Shown here: positions 1 to 7,340 of the stretch, in pieces | How the letters are laid out: every line of letters starts with the position of its first letter | Position numbering within the stretch: the first letter of the stretch is position 1 | NCBI GenBank assembly: GCA_900552465.1 | Contig: URZO01000096.1 | Coordinates: 1-14,931, forward strand | Direction of reading: 5' to 3' | Length of the DNA: 14,931 bases | From: an uncultured Parabacteroides sp. | Lineage (GTDB): Bacteria > Bacteroidota > Bacteroidia > Bacteroidales > Tannerellaceae | Notes under the pieces: generated by a model | The model's database searches: none | Seen by the model: only the letters and a program-made list of their open reading frames with translations | Told to the model about the DNA's origin: nothing | Program-made: the position numbers and the translations under genes

Positions 1-38
1 TTTTCATGGTATTAGATTTAAGGTTAACAATGAAGATT

Positions 39-68
39 GGCTGTCCGTGATGGATGGCCTTTTTTTTT
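39..68 (+). terminator. Rho-independent terminator of an upstream gene
   Basis: An 8-bp stem (GGCTGTCC at 39-46 with GGATGGCC at 52-59, including two G-T pairs) closes a 5-base loop and is followed by nine T residues. This is the standard shape of an intrinsic terminator reading rightwards. The gene it would serve lies mostly or entirely outside the window; the first 38 bases are too short to identify it. Confidence 0.75.
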
Positions 69-109
69 GCCCGTATGTGAAGGATTCGGGTATATTGGAA
101 ATAAAGTCT

Positions 110-117
110 TACCTTTG
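110..117 (+). promoter_or_regulatory. Bacteroidota -7 box (TACCTTTG) for the FHA gene
   Basis: TACCTTTG matches the Bacteroidota sigma-ABfr -7 consensus TAnnTTTG and lies 31 bases before the chosen ATG at 149. No convincing TTTG -33 element is seen at the usual distance. The position fits a short leader and supports the downstream start. Confidence 0.5.
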
Positions 118-148
118 TGTTGCAATTAATGGTAAAAGTCTGAGATAT

Positions 149-682
149 ATGAAAAGAGTTTTCTGTCCCAAGTGTGATAATCAGTTAGCGTTCGATGAAA
201 CAAAATATCCGGAAGGCAAGGTGTTGGCTTTTGTCTGTCCGCAGTGTGGTTCCCAGTTTAAGATTAAGTTAGGGCGGAAAGTTGTCCGTACCGAATCGGG
301 CCAGGAGAAAGAGGTGAAGGAACCGGATTTTTCCTGCGGGCATATCACGGTAATCGAAAATGCATTCGGATTTAAACAAGAGTTGCCGCTTGTGATGGGC
401 GATAATGTAATCGGACGCCGTAATAAAGATACCGACGGGGTCGATGTGCCTATCATAACCAGCGATCCCAGTATGGGACGTAAGCATTGCGTGATAAATG
501 TGAAGGAAGATAAAGAGGGAAAGTTAATTTATACATTACGCGATTTCCCCAGTCTTACCGGAACGTTTCTATGCAGTGTGATCCTGGGTAAGAAAGAACA
601 GGTACGGATTGAAGAGGGGGCAGTCGTGACGATCGGTGCTACTACGTTTATTCTGCATGTGCCGGGAGGAGAAGAAGTTTAA
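149..682 (+). CDS. zinc-ribbon and FHA domain protein
   Basis: This 177-residue protein begins with a zinc ribbon of the MJ0042 type: CPKC (Cys6, Cys9) and CPQC (Cys30, Cys33) spaced by about 20 residues. A forkhead-associated (FHA) domain covers about residues 70-172, with the IGRR strand (88-91) and the S-x-x-RKH segment (108-113) typical of phosphothreonine-binding loops. FHA domains bind phosphothreonine peptides, and the zinc ribbon suggests a protein or nucleic-acid contact. There is no signal peptide or membrane segment, so it is probably cytoplasmic. The reading frame is open back to 47, but that start lies inside the upstream terminator. ATG 149 follows a -7 box and places the zinc ribbon at the N-terminus, as is usual. 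No kinase or phosphatase gene is nearby, so the partner is unknown. Family assignment is solid; the biological role is not. Confidence 0.85.
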   Translation: MKRVFCPKCDNQLAFDETKYPEGKVLAFVCPQCGSQFKIKLGRKVVRTESGQEKEVKEPDFSCGHITVIENAFGFKQELPLVMGDNVIGRRNKDTDGVDVPIITSDPSMGRKHCVINVKEDKEGKLIYTLRDFPSLTGTFLCSVILGKKEQVRIEEGAVVTIGATTFILHVPGGEEV

Positions 683-819
683 TCTTAGATACTGACCGGA
701 GTGAAACAGTTCTCTCACATCAGGGGCGATAAGGGAGATAGGGGGAAATTTGGCGTAGGTTTCGGGAGATATCGATATAAGAAACCCATTTCAATTCCGG
801 TCCAGTACACTAAGATAAA
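678..819. repeat. long imperfect inverted repeat, MITE-like or structured RNA
   Basis: Bases 678-706 and 789-819 are imperfect inverted copies of each other. The shared blocks are TTTA, TCTTAG, TACTG, ACCGGA and TGAAA, interrupted by one- to two-base bulges. They enclose about 82 bases that hold a smaller hairpin (GGTTTC at 758-763 with GAAACC at 781-786) around the palindrome ATATCGATAT (769-778). The left arm overlaps the TAA of the FHA gene. There is no T-run after the right arm, so it is not a standard intrinsic terminator. It could be a small non-autonomous element with terminal inverted repeats, or a structured 3'-UTR or small RNA. Confidence 0.5.
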
Positions 820-1091
820 GAATCATTATTCATGCTTCTTGTTTTAGACTTCGACAATAAAACAACTCATTTCCGATTTGGCTCACGGCCTTTTACGTAA
901 AGATCCAAAAAGAGTTTAAACAAAAGTTTTATTAACTATGGTTAAATGCGACTTAATTAGTTATAAGTTAGTGTGTAACGCTTTTGTGCTATTAAAATGT
1001 AAGTGTTAATTCGGATATTTTGATCAATCTTTCTACCGGATATCTTTTTTATACGTACTTTTGCAACCGAAAGAGGCAATAAGGTTAATTA
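820..1091. other. gene-free AT-rich leader region before the MFS gene
   Basis: No plausible coding frame is seen on either strand. The stretch is AT-rich and contains a short perfect inverted repeat (TTAAC at 932-936, GTTAA at 941-945) and several other GTTA/TTAA-type words around 940-1010, which could be a regulator site or chance in AT-rich sequence. Its 3' end carries the likely promoter of the MFS gene. Confidence 0.4.
1056..1063 (+). promoter_or_regulatory. Bacteroidota -7 box (TACTTTTG) for the MFS gene
   Basis: TACTTTTG fits TAnnTTTG and is followed by GCAACC, a common continuation of Bacteroidales -7 boxes. It sits 28 bases before the ATG at 1092, which would give a leader of about 20 bases. 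A -33 TTTG is not found at the standard spacing. Confidence 0.55.
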
Positions 1092-2297
1092 ATGGAACAG
1101 AACAGGGTGCAGTCCACAACCGGAATTACTTTCCGCGTACTGGTGGCATTAAGTATTTGTCATTGCTTTAATGACACGTTACAGTCCGTTATCTCGGCAG
1201 TATATCCGCTATTTAAAGAAGATTTAGGATTGAGCTTTGCTCAGATCGGGTTGATCACGCTCGTGTATCAGTCGGCGGCATCCGTTTGCCAGCCGCTGAC
1301 AGGGTTGTTTTTCGACAAATGGCCTTCGGCATGGTCGTTGCCGACGGGGATGAGTTTTACGCTGGTGGGGCTGTTGAGTCTGTCATTGGCCAATACGCTG
1401 CCGGTCGTACTGTGTTCGGTTGCGCTGGTGGGGATCGGCTCTTCGGTTTTTCATCCGGAGGCATCCCGGCTGACTTCGCTGGCATCGGGTGGTAAGCGTG
1501 GGCTGGCGCAGTCGCTGTTTCAGGTCGGGGGAAACTTGGGCGGATCGTTGGGACCATTGTTGGCGGCGGTGCTCGTCGCTCCCTACGGGCGGCGGCATAT
1601 TGCGCTGTTCTCGATCTTGGCATTTATAGCGATTATGGTGATGATACCTGTCGGGCATTGGTATAAACGGTTATTGCTCCGGATGAAGAAAGAGGAGGGG
1701 GGAATGGCTCATACGCATATTCAGATGCCGCTACCGATGGGAAAGACGGTTTTCTCCATTTCGATCCTGCTTGTTCTGATCTTTAGCAAATACATTTATA
1801 TGGCGAGTCTCAATAGCTACTATACCTTCTACCTGATCCAGAAGTTCGGCGTCAGCGTGCAGGCCTCACAACTTTATTTGTTCGTCTTCCTGATTGCTAC
1901 GGCTATCGGTACGCTGATGGGCGGCCCGATCGGCGATCGGGTAGGACGGAAATACGTCATTTGGGCTTCTATCCTCGGTGCGGCGCCCTTTTCGCTTGTC
2001 ATGCCGCACGTTGACAATCTGTTCCTGACGGCCGTCCTTAGTTTTTGTGTCGGACTGACCTTGTCGTCCGCTTTCCCGGCTATATTGGTGTATGCACAGG
2101 AGCTGCTTCCTTATAAATTAGGATTGATCTCCGGCCTGTTTTTCGGGTTTGCCTTCGGGGTGGCGGGGATCGCATCGGCCGTGTTGGGAAATCTGGCTGA
2201 CCATTATGGAATAGAAGCAGTCTACAATGTCTGTGGCTATATGCCGCTCATCGGACTGGTTACCTGGTTCCTGCCTGATCTGAAAAGGAAACGGTAG
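1092..2297 (+). CDS. fsr: MFS exporter, fosmidomycin-resistance (Fsr) family
   Basis: This 401-residue, 12-helix major facilitator protein closely resembles the Fsr subfamily, as judged from memory of E. coli Fsr. Shared blocks include an NDxxQS segment in helix 1 (Asn27-Asp28), GSSVFHPEASR in helix 4, SLFQVGGNLGGSLGPLLAA in helix 5, and the loop 8-9 motif GGPIGDRVGRK. The loop between the two six-helix halves (about residues 190-220) is Lys-rich and contains a His. Family members are inner-membrane proton-driven exporters; the E. coli protein confers fosmidomycin resistance, but the natural substrate is unclear. Length is normal for the family. The ATG has no strong Shine-Dalgarno sequence but follows a good -7 box. 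The efflux operon begins 74 bases downstream, so read-through is possible. The symbol is by homology; the substrate is not established. Confidence 0.85.
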   Translation: MEQNRVQSTTGITFRVLVALSICHCFNDTLQSVISAVYPLFKEDLGLSFAQIGLITLVYQSAASVCQPLTGLFFDKWPSAWSLPTGMSFTLVGLLSLSLANTLPVVLCSVALVGIGSSVFHPEASRLTSLASGGKRGLAQSLFQVGGNLGGSLGPLLAAVLVAPYGRRHIALFSILAFIAIMVMIPVGHWYKRLLLRMKKEEGGMAHTHIQMPLPMGKTVFSISILLVLIFSKYIYMASLNSYYTFYLIQKFGVSVQASQLYLFVFLIATAIGTLMGGPIGDRVGRKYVIWASILGAAPFSLVMPHVDNLFLTAVLSFCVGLTLSSAFPAILVYAQELLPYKLGLISGLFFGFAFGVAGIASAVLGNLADHYGIEAVYNVCGYMPLIGLVTWFLPDLKRKR

Positions 2298-2313
2298 GGA
2301 TAGGGGAACAATA

Positions 2314-2327
2314 AAGGCGATCGCCTT
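2314..2327. promoter_or_regulatory. 14-bp perfect palindrome upstream of the efflux operon
   Basis: AAGGCGATCGCCTT is a perfect palindrome in the 74-base gap between the MFS gene and the outer-membrane factor gene. It has no T-run after it and only room for a GATC loop, so it is a poor terminator. Its position before an efflux operon fits an operator for a dimeric regulator such as a TetR-type protein, but no regulator gene is in the window. The assignment is an inference from position and symmetry. Confidence 0.35.
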
Positions 2328-2371
2328 GTTATAGATCATAAATTTCGCACAAACTAAATTTAGACGCACTT

Positions 2372-3805
2372 ATGATTTGTAACTTTACGCACTTCGGCAT
2401 CGTCCTGCTGTCGCTTCTTCCTGCCTTTGCCTCTGCACAGACCGAGACGGTGGAACTGTCGCTGGAACAATCCCTTACCCTGCTGCAAAGCGGGAACCGG
2501 AGCTTGAAAATAGCCGGGAAGGAGGTGGAGATGGCGAAGAACGAACATCAGAAACTCAATGCCTTTTGGTACCCCTCGGTCAGCGCTTCGGGTGCATACG
2601 TGCACATGTCGAACCCGGTCGAGGTACGCCAACCCCTGAACCAATTCACCGACCCTGCCAAAGAGTATATCCATTCGATCATCCCGGATGACCAGTTGAT
2701 CTCCTCCCTGCTCGATAAGATCGGGCAGAACACGTTGACGCTGCCCCTCGTCTCGCAGAACATTACGTCGATCGACGCCAGCCTGACCTGGCCTGTTTTT
2801 ACAGGCGGCAAACGTATCTATGCCAGTAAGATCGGCCGGACGCTTGTTTCCGTAGCCGAGGTCAACCGTGAACAGGTCGGCGCTACCGAACAGGCCAAAC
2901 TGATCGAATGCTACTTCGGCCTGCGCCTCGGCCAGCGTGTGGTGGAGGTGAAGGAAGAGACTTACAACTCCCTGCAAACCCATTACGAACAGGCCTTGAA
3001 ACTGGAACAACAAGGCATGATCAACCGGGCCGAACGCCTCGTTGCCCAGGTAAGTATGGAAGAGGCGAAGCGTGAACTCGAATCCGCCCGGAAAGATCTC
3101 GATGTAGCCGCGCAGGCACTGAAGAGCCTGATCGACATAGAAGACGGCAAGGAGATCCGTACGACAACCTCCCTCTTCATCAACGAAAGCGTTCCTTCCG
3201 CCGACTATTTCAAGGAGATGATCCCTTATAACAACTACCTTGTCAACCAACTGAAGCTGCAGGAGGACATCGCCGGCAACCAACTGAAGATCGGCCGGAC
3301 AGGCTACCTCCCCAACATCGCGCTGATCGGTAAGCAGACCCTCTATGCAGACGGACTGGATAAATACCTCATGCCCCGCACGATGATCGGAGTCGGCTTC
3401 ACCTGGAATATCTTTGACGGCCTCGATCGCGAGAAGCGCATCCGGCAGGCACGCCTCACCAGCCAGTCCTTGGCGATCGGCAAGGACAAGGCCGTGACTG
3501 ACCTGCAGGTTGGTGTGGATAAGTTTTACACCCAGATGCAAAATGCAATGGACAATGTTAAAGCGCTGAACACGACACTCGAGATGAGCTCCGAACTCGT
3601 CCGCATTCGTGAGAAATCGTTCAAAGAAGGCATGGCTACTTCGTCCGATGTGGTGGATGCCGAAGTGATGCTCTCGAAGGTGAAGACCGCCTTTTTGCTC
3701 GCCTACTACCAGTACGACGTGGCGCTTGCCAACCTGCTTTCCCTTTGTGGCATTCCCGAATCCTTCCATCAATACCGGATGGACGGCAAAACAGAGATCT
3801 TATAA
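2372..3805 (+). CDS. TolC-like outer membrane efflux protein
   Basis: This 477-residue protein has a signal peptide (about residues 1-22, ending ASA before Gln23) and the two repeated alpha-helical halves of the outer membrane efflux (OEP) family, about residues 27-215 and 255-465. Both halves contain long polar heptad-like helices, for example around residues 225-250 and 395-430, that form the periplasmic tunnel of TolC-type trimers. Length matches the family. It would be the outer-membrane channel of a tripartite exporter with the next three genes. The membrane fusion gene starts 18 bases later. No earlier in-frame start exists before stops, so the ATG at 2372 is well supported despite a signal peptide with little positive charge. 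The gene is C-rich at third positions, which also produces a long antisense open frame with no biological meaning. Confidence 0.9.
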   Translation: MICNFTHFGIVLLSLLPAFASAQTETVELSLEQSLTLLQSGNRSLKIAGKEVEMAKNEHQKLNAFWYPSVSASGAYVHMSNPVEVRQPLNQFTDPAKEYIHSIIPDDQLISSLLDKIGQNTLTLPLVSQNITSIDASLTWPVFTGGKRIYASKIGRTLVSVAEVNREQVGATEQAKLIECYFGLRLGQRVVEVKEETYNSLQTHYEQALKLEQQGMINRAERLVAQVSMEEAKRELESARKDLDVAAQALKSLIDIEDGKEIRTTTSLFINESVPSADYFKEMIPYNNYLVNQLKLQEDIAGNQLKIGRTGYLPNIALIGKQTLYADGLDKYLMPRTMIGVGFTWNIFDGLDREKRIRQARLTSQSLAIGKDKAVTDLQVGVDKFYTQMQNAMDNVKALNTTLEMSSELVRIREKSFKEGMATSSDVVDAEVMLSKVKTAFLLAYYQYDVALANLLSLCGIPESFHQYRMDGKTEIL

Positions 3806-3823
3806 CAATAAAACCGTATAATC

Positions 3824-4831
3824 ATGGACAAAACGAAGAAATACCTGACGGTCGCCTTTCTTGTGGTGCTGGTCGCCGTCATCCTTATATCCTTTGCAGG
3901 CATGATCCTGTTGAGGAACAAACCTGTAATCCTGCAAGGACAGATTGAAGCAACCGAGATACGCATCTCCGGCAAACTGCCCGGCCGTATCGACACATTC
4001 CTGGTGAAAGAAGGCCAATGGGTCAAGGCGGGCGACACCCTTGTCGTCATCAATAGCCCCGAAGCCCTCGCCAAGTACCAGCAGGTCAACGCCCTCGAGA
4101 ACATCGCCCGTTTCCAGCACCAGAAGGTGGACGAGGGAACACGCAAGCAGATCATTGCCACCGCCCAACAACTTTGGAACAAGTCGAAGTCGGACCTGGA
4201 ACTGGCAAAGACAACCTATACCCGCATCGAGGCCCTGTATCGGGACAGTGTCGTCACTTCGCAACGGCGCGATGAGGTGAAGGCCCTGTACGACGCCGCC
4301 CTTGCCGGAGAGCGGGCAGCCTGGAACCAATACCAACTGGCCCTCGACGGTGCGCAGATACAGGATAAGGAGAGTGCCCGTTCCTTAGTGAACGCCGCCA
4401 AAGGTACGGTCGAAGAGGTTGCCGCCCTCCTGCAGGACGCCCGCCTGACAGCTCCCGAGTCCGGCCAGATCTCGACGATCTTTCCCAAGCGGGGGGAACT
4501 TGTCGGGGCGGGGATGCCCATAATGAACCTGATCGTGCTCGACGACGTGCATGTCGTGCTGAATGTCCGCGAAGACCGCCTGCCATTCTTCCGGATGGGC
4601 GGGACGTTTACAGCCGATGTTCCGGCAATCGACAGGAAAGGTATCCGGTTCCGGATAAACTATATCAGCCCCTTAGGCAGCTTCGCCACCTGGAAGTCTA
4701 CCAAACAGACCGGAAGCTACGACCTGAAAACATTCGAGATACATGCCCTGCCCGTTAATAAGGTAGAGGACCTGCGGCCTGGAATGTCGGTACTGGTTGA
4801 TTTAAACGAGGTGGAAACATTACAACAATGA
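3824..4831 (+). CDS. HlyD/EmrA-family membrane fusion protein
   Basis: This 335-residue periplasmic adaptor has one N-terminal membrane anchor (about residues 8-30). A split biotinyl-lipoyl domain follows: its first half is GQIEATEIRISGKLPGRID (about 40-58) followed by VKEGQWVKAGDTL, and its second half is LTAPESGQISTIFPKRGELV at about 205-225. A helical hairpin of about 75-200 lies between them. The C-terminal part is a beta-barrel domain ending with the family's RPGMSV segment. Such proteins link an inner-membrane transporter to the TolC-like channel. The layout resembles E. coli YhiI and YbhG, which pair with ABC-2 permeases. Its stop overlaps the next start as ATGA, so translation is coupled to the permease. 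The substrate cannot be told from sequence. Confidence 0.9.
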   Translation: MDKTKKYLTVAFLVVLVAVILISFAGMILLRNKPVILQGQIEATEIRISGKLPGRIDTFLVKEGQWVKAGDTLVVINSPEALAKYQQVNALENIARFQHQKVDEGTRKQIIATAQQLWNKSKSDLELAKTTYTRIEALYRDSVVTSQRRDEVKALYDAALAGERAAWNQYQLALDGAQIQDKESARSLVNAAKGTVEEVAALLQDARLTAPESGQISTIFPKRGELVGAGMPIMNLIVLDDVHVVLNVREDRLPFFRMGGTFTADVPAIDRKGIRFRINYISPLGSFATWKSTKQTGSYDLKTFEIHALPVNKVEDLRPGMSVLVDLNEVETLQQ

Positions 4832-6060
4832 ACGATTCAAACAAACATAACGCCTTTCAATCCGTCCTTCGCCGGGAACTCGACCGGATGGTGTCGCGCC
4901 GGCTGTACTTCGGGGTGTGCATCGTACTGCCGTTGTTTTGTATATTCTTTATGTCCACGATCTTTGGAGACGGGCAGATGGAGAACATCCCGGTCGGCAT
5001 CGTCGACCAGGACCAGACTGTCCTCTCGCGCGAAGTCACGCGGCAGGTGGAGGCAGTCCCTACTTTTAAGGTCACAAAGCATTATATAGATCCCGAGGCC
5101 GCCCGCCGCGCAACCCAGTCGAAAGAGATATACGGCTATCTCGTCATCCCGAACAACTTTGAAGCGGATGCCACCGCCGGACGCGAGGCTACCTTGGCCT
5201 ATTATTACCATTACGCCCTCCTCAGCGTCGGCGGTGAGGTGCATGGCGCCTTCGAGACCGTGCTCCGCCAGATCTCGACCGGGCCGGTCGTGATGCAAGC
5301 TACAGCCTTAGGGATCGGCGAGGAGCAGATCACGACCTTCCTCGTTCCTGTCCGTGCCAGCAACCACCCCTTGTTCAACCCCGACCTGGACTACTCGGTC
5401 TACCTGAGCAACCCCTTCTTTTTTATCTTCTTCCAGGTCATTATCCTGCTGACCACGGTCTATGCTGTCGGTAGCGAGATTAAGTTCGGGACAGGGCGTG
5501 AGTGGCTCTCGGCGGCAGGCGGTAACATCGTGGTGGCGGTAGGGGCGAAGCTACTGCCTTATACTGTCATCTTCAGCCTGATGAGTGTCTTGGCAAACTA
5601 CGTGATGTTCGGCCTCATGCACATCCCTTTCAGCTGCGGCTTCTGGCCGCTCAACGGGACGGCGATCCTGTTTGTCATCGCCACGCAGGCTCTTGGCCTG
5701 TTCATCTTCTCCCTCTTTCCCGCCCTCAGTCTGATTATCAGTATCGTGTCGATGGTCGGATCGCTCGGAGCGACGCTTTGCGGGGTGACCTTTCCGGCGC
5801 CCTCGATGTATGCGCCGGTCTATTATACCACTTTCCTCTTCCCCGTCCGCCACTTTACCGAGATTTACCAGAATCTCCTTTACGGGGATTACGGTTTTGC
5901 CTATACCTGGGTGAACTTTGCGGCATTAGTGGCATTTCTGCTTCCCGCACTATTATTATTGCCTCGGTTGAAGAAAGCGATTCTTACACCCAAGTGGGCT
6001 GTGCCGGTCGAAAACTGGTCCTGGAATACCGATAACACGGATAAAAATATAGGAATATGA
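4828..6060 (+). CDS. ABC-2 type permease, first of a pair
   Basis: This 410-residue protein has one membrane helix near residues 25-45, a large extracytoplasmic domain (about 50-185) starting with the GIVDQDQTVLSREVTRQV segment seen in YhhJ/YbhR-like permeases, and a cluster of about five helices from residue 195 to 385. This is the usual layout of the ABC-2 membrane family used in drug and small-molecule exporters. It overlaps the membrane fusion gene before it and the second permease after it by four bases each, so the three genes are translationally coupled. It contains no Walker motifs. With the second permease it would form the inner-membrane heterodimer, but such permeases need an ATP-binding partner and none is encoded here. 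Confidence 0.88.
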   Translation: MNDSNKHNAFQSVLRRELDRMVSRRLYFGVCIVLPLFCIFFMSTIFGDGQMENIPVGIVDQDQTVLSREVTRQVEAVPTFKVTKHYIDPEAARRATQSKEIYGYLVIPNNFEADATAGREATLAYYYHYALLSVGGEVHGAFETVLRQISTGPVVMQATALGIGEEQITTFLVPVRASNHPLFNPDLDYSVYLSNPFFFIFFQVIILLTTVYAVGSEIKFGTGREWLSAAGGNIVVAVGAKLLPYTVIFSLMSVLANYVMFGLMHIPFSCGFWPLNGTAILFVIATQALGLFIFSLFPALSLIISIVSMVGSLGATLCGVTFPAPSMYAPVYYTTFLFPVRHFTEIYQNLLYGDYGFAYTWVNFAALVAFLLPALLLLPRLKKAILTPKWAVPVENWSWNTDNTDKNIGI

Positions 6061-7235
6061 AACTACTATCTATCATACGCGAAGAGTTCAAGACGATTGC
6101 CGGCAGCCTTGCCATCCTGCTCGTGCTGATGGGCGGCATATTCATGTACGGATTGTTGTATAATTATATGTATGCCCCCGACCTGGTGCGCAAAGTGCCG
6201 GTTGCCGTTGTCGACCGTTCCCACAGCGAACTGAGCCGCCACTATGCCCGCCTGCTGAATGCCACCCCGCAGGTCGACATCGTGACAACAGGCGTCGACT
6301 ATCCCGAAGCCCGCAATATGATGAAACAAGATCTCGTGGCCGGCATTCTCTATCTGCCGGAAGATTTCGAGGATCGTGTCAACCGGGGCGAACAATCCGT
6401 CTTCATTGTCTACGAATCGACGAGTGCTTTCCTCTACTACCTTGCCCTGCAGGAGGCCAGCGCCTCGTCCATGCTGGCGCTGAATGATGACTACCGGCCG
6501 GAGATGCTTGTTTTTCTCCCCAACCAGGATGCTGCGAAGTTGTCGGCAGCTCAACCCGTCGGCGTCGTGGGGACTGCCCTCTACAATCCGACCAAGGGCT
6601 ACGGCACTTACCTGATTCCCGCCGTACTCATTGTCATCATGTTTCAGACCCTTCTCATGGTCATCGGCATGGTGAGTGGAGACGAACGGCACAACGGTTC
6701 GATCGTCCGCCTGGCCGGAAACCCCGTAAACCTGTCTTTCGGCCGGATGGCGCAGGTGGTGATCGGGAAAACCTTTGTCTATGGTATCCTCTATGCCGTT
6801 TTCGCCCTCTTCCTTTTGGGGTTGATCCCCTATATGTTCGGGCTTCCGGATATCGGTCATCCCCTGTATATCATTATGCTGATGATCCCTTTTCTGATGG
6901 CGACCAGCTTTTTCGGACTGACCGCCTCACTTGTTTTCACCGATGGTGACGCTCCTTTGCTGATGATTGCTTTCTTCTCTGTCGGACTGATCTTCCTCTC
7001 CGGTGTCTCCTATCCTTTGGAGTTGATGCCCTGGTACTGGAAGCTCACGCACTACCTGATCCCGGCAGCTCCGGCGACGATGGCATACGTCAAACTGAAT
7101 TCGATGGGCGCCTCGATGGCGGAAATACAGTCGGAATACATAACCCTTTGGGTACAGTGCGTTTTCTATTTCATCACCGCCTGCCTCGTCTACCGGTATA
7201 ACATCCGGAAAGCGATGCGGCATGCCCAGGTTTAA
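6057..7235 (+). CDS. ABC-2 type permease, second of a pair
   Basis: This 392-residue protein is a paralogue of the preceding permease in layout: helix 1 at about residues 15-37, an extracytoplasmic domain at about 40-180 opening with VPVAVVDRSHSELSRHYARL, then five or six helices between residues 185 and 385. The SGVSYPLELMPWYW segment near residue 315 is the conserved re-entrant/last-loop region of ABC-2 proteins. The start overlaps the previous stop as ATGA. It ends the operon: the next feature is a small repeat cluster and then an opposing gene. No ATPase domain is fused to it. Family call is firm; the transported compound is unknown. Confidence 0.88.
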   Translation: MKLLSIIREEFKTIAGSLAILLVLMGGIFMYGLLYNYMYAPDLVRKVPVAVVDRSHSELSRHYARLLNATPQVDIVTTGVDYPEARNMMKQDLVAGILYLPEDFEDRVNRGEQSVFIVYESTSAFLYYLALQEASASSMLALNDDYRPEMLVFLPNQDAAKLSAAQPVGVVGTALYNPTKGYGTYLIPAVLIVIMFQTLLMVIGMVSGDERHNGSIVRLAGNPVNLSFGRMAQVVIGKTFVYGILYAVFALFLLGLIPYMFGLPDIGHPLYIIMLMIPFLMATSFFGLTASLVFTDGDAPLLMIAFFSVGLIFLSGVSYPLELMPWYWKLTHYLIPAAPATMAYVKLNSMGASMAEIQSEYITLWVQCVFYFITACLVYRYNIRKAMRHAQV

Positions 7236-7267
7236 AATTGGCAAATTTTGAGCCCTCTTACATTTCC

Positions 7268-7324
7268 GTCTCATAGTTATGGTTTTGGTAAGTCATAACT
7301 ATAAGACGCTCTCTCCATAGTTAT
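7268..7324. repeat. CATAGTTAT repeat cluster with hairpin between convergent genes
   Basis: Three copies of one word lie in the gap between convergent genes: CATAGTTAT at 7272-7280, its inverse ATAACTAT at 7295-7302, and CATAGTTAT again at 7316-7324. The first two are part of a 14-bp inverted repeat with one mismatch (7268-7281 and 7294-7307, loop 12). A competing stem, GACGCT (7305-7310) with AGCGTC (7337-7342), touches the stop codon of the minus-strand gene. No clean T-run follows on either strand. It may act as a bidirectional transcription end or be a repeat of another kind. Confidence 0.4.
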
Positions 7325-7340
7325 TGTCTTTACTTAAGCG

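Noticed and set aside
47..148. Earlier start for the FHA protein at 47
   Set aside because: It lies inside the upstream terminator and before the -7 box at 110-117, and would add residues with no counterpart in the zinc-ribbon family.
678..819. Inverted repeat as a plain terminator of the FHA gene
   Set aside because: The loop of about 82 bases is too large and no T-run follows.
2314..2327. Palindrome as a cyanobacterial HIP1 site (GCGATCGC)
   Set aside because: The octamer matches HIP1 but occurs singly in an organism that is clearly not a cyanobacterium; an operator is more plausible.
2360..3772. 470-codon open frame antisense to the TolC-like gene
   Set aside because: The + strand frame is a clear OEP-family protein with signal peptide and operon context; the antisense frame is a by-product of C-rich third positions and has no recognisable domain.
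6066..6860. 264-codon minus-strand frame within the second permease
   Set aside because: His/Asp-rich composition typical of an antisense shadow; the permease on the + strand is well supported.
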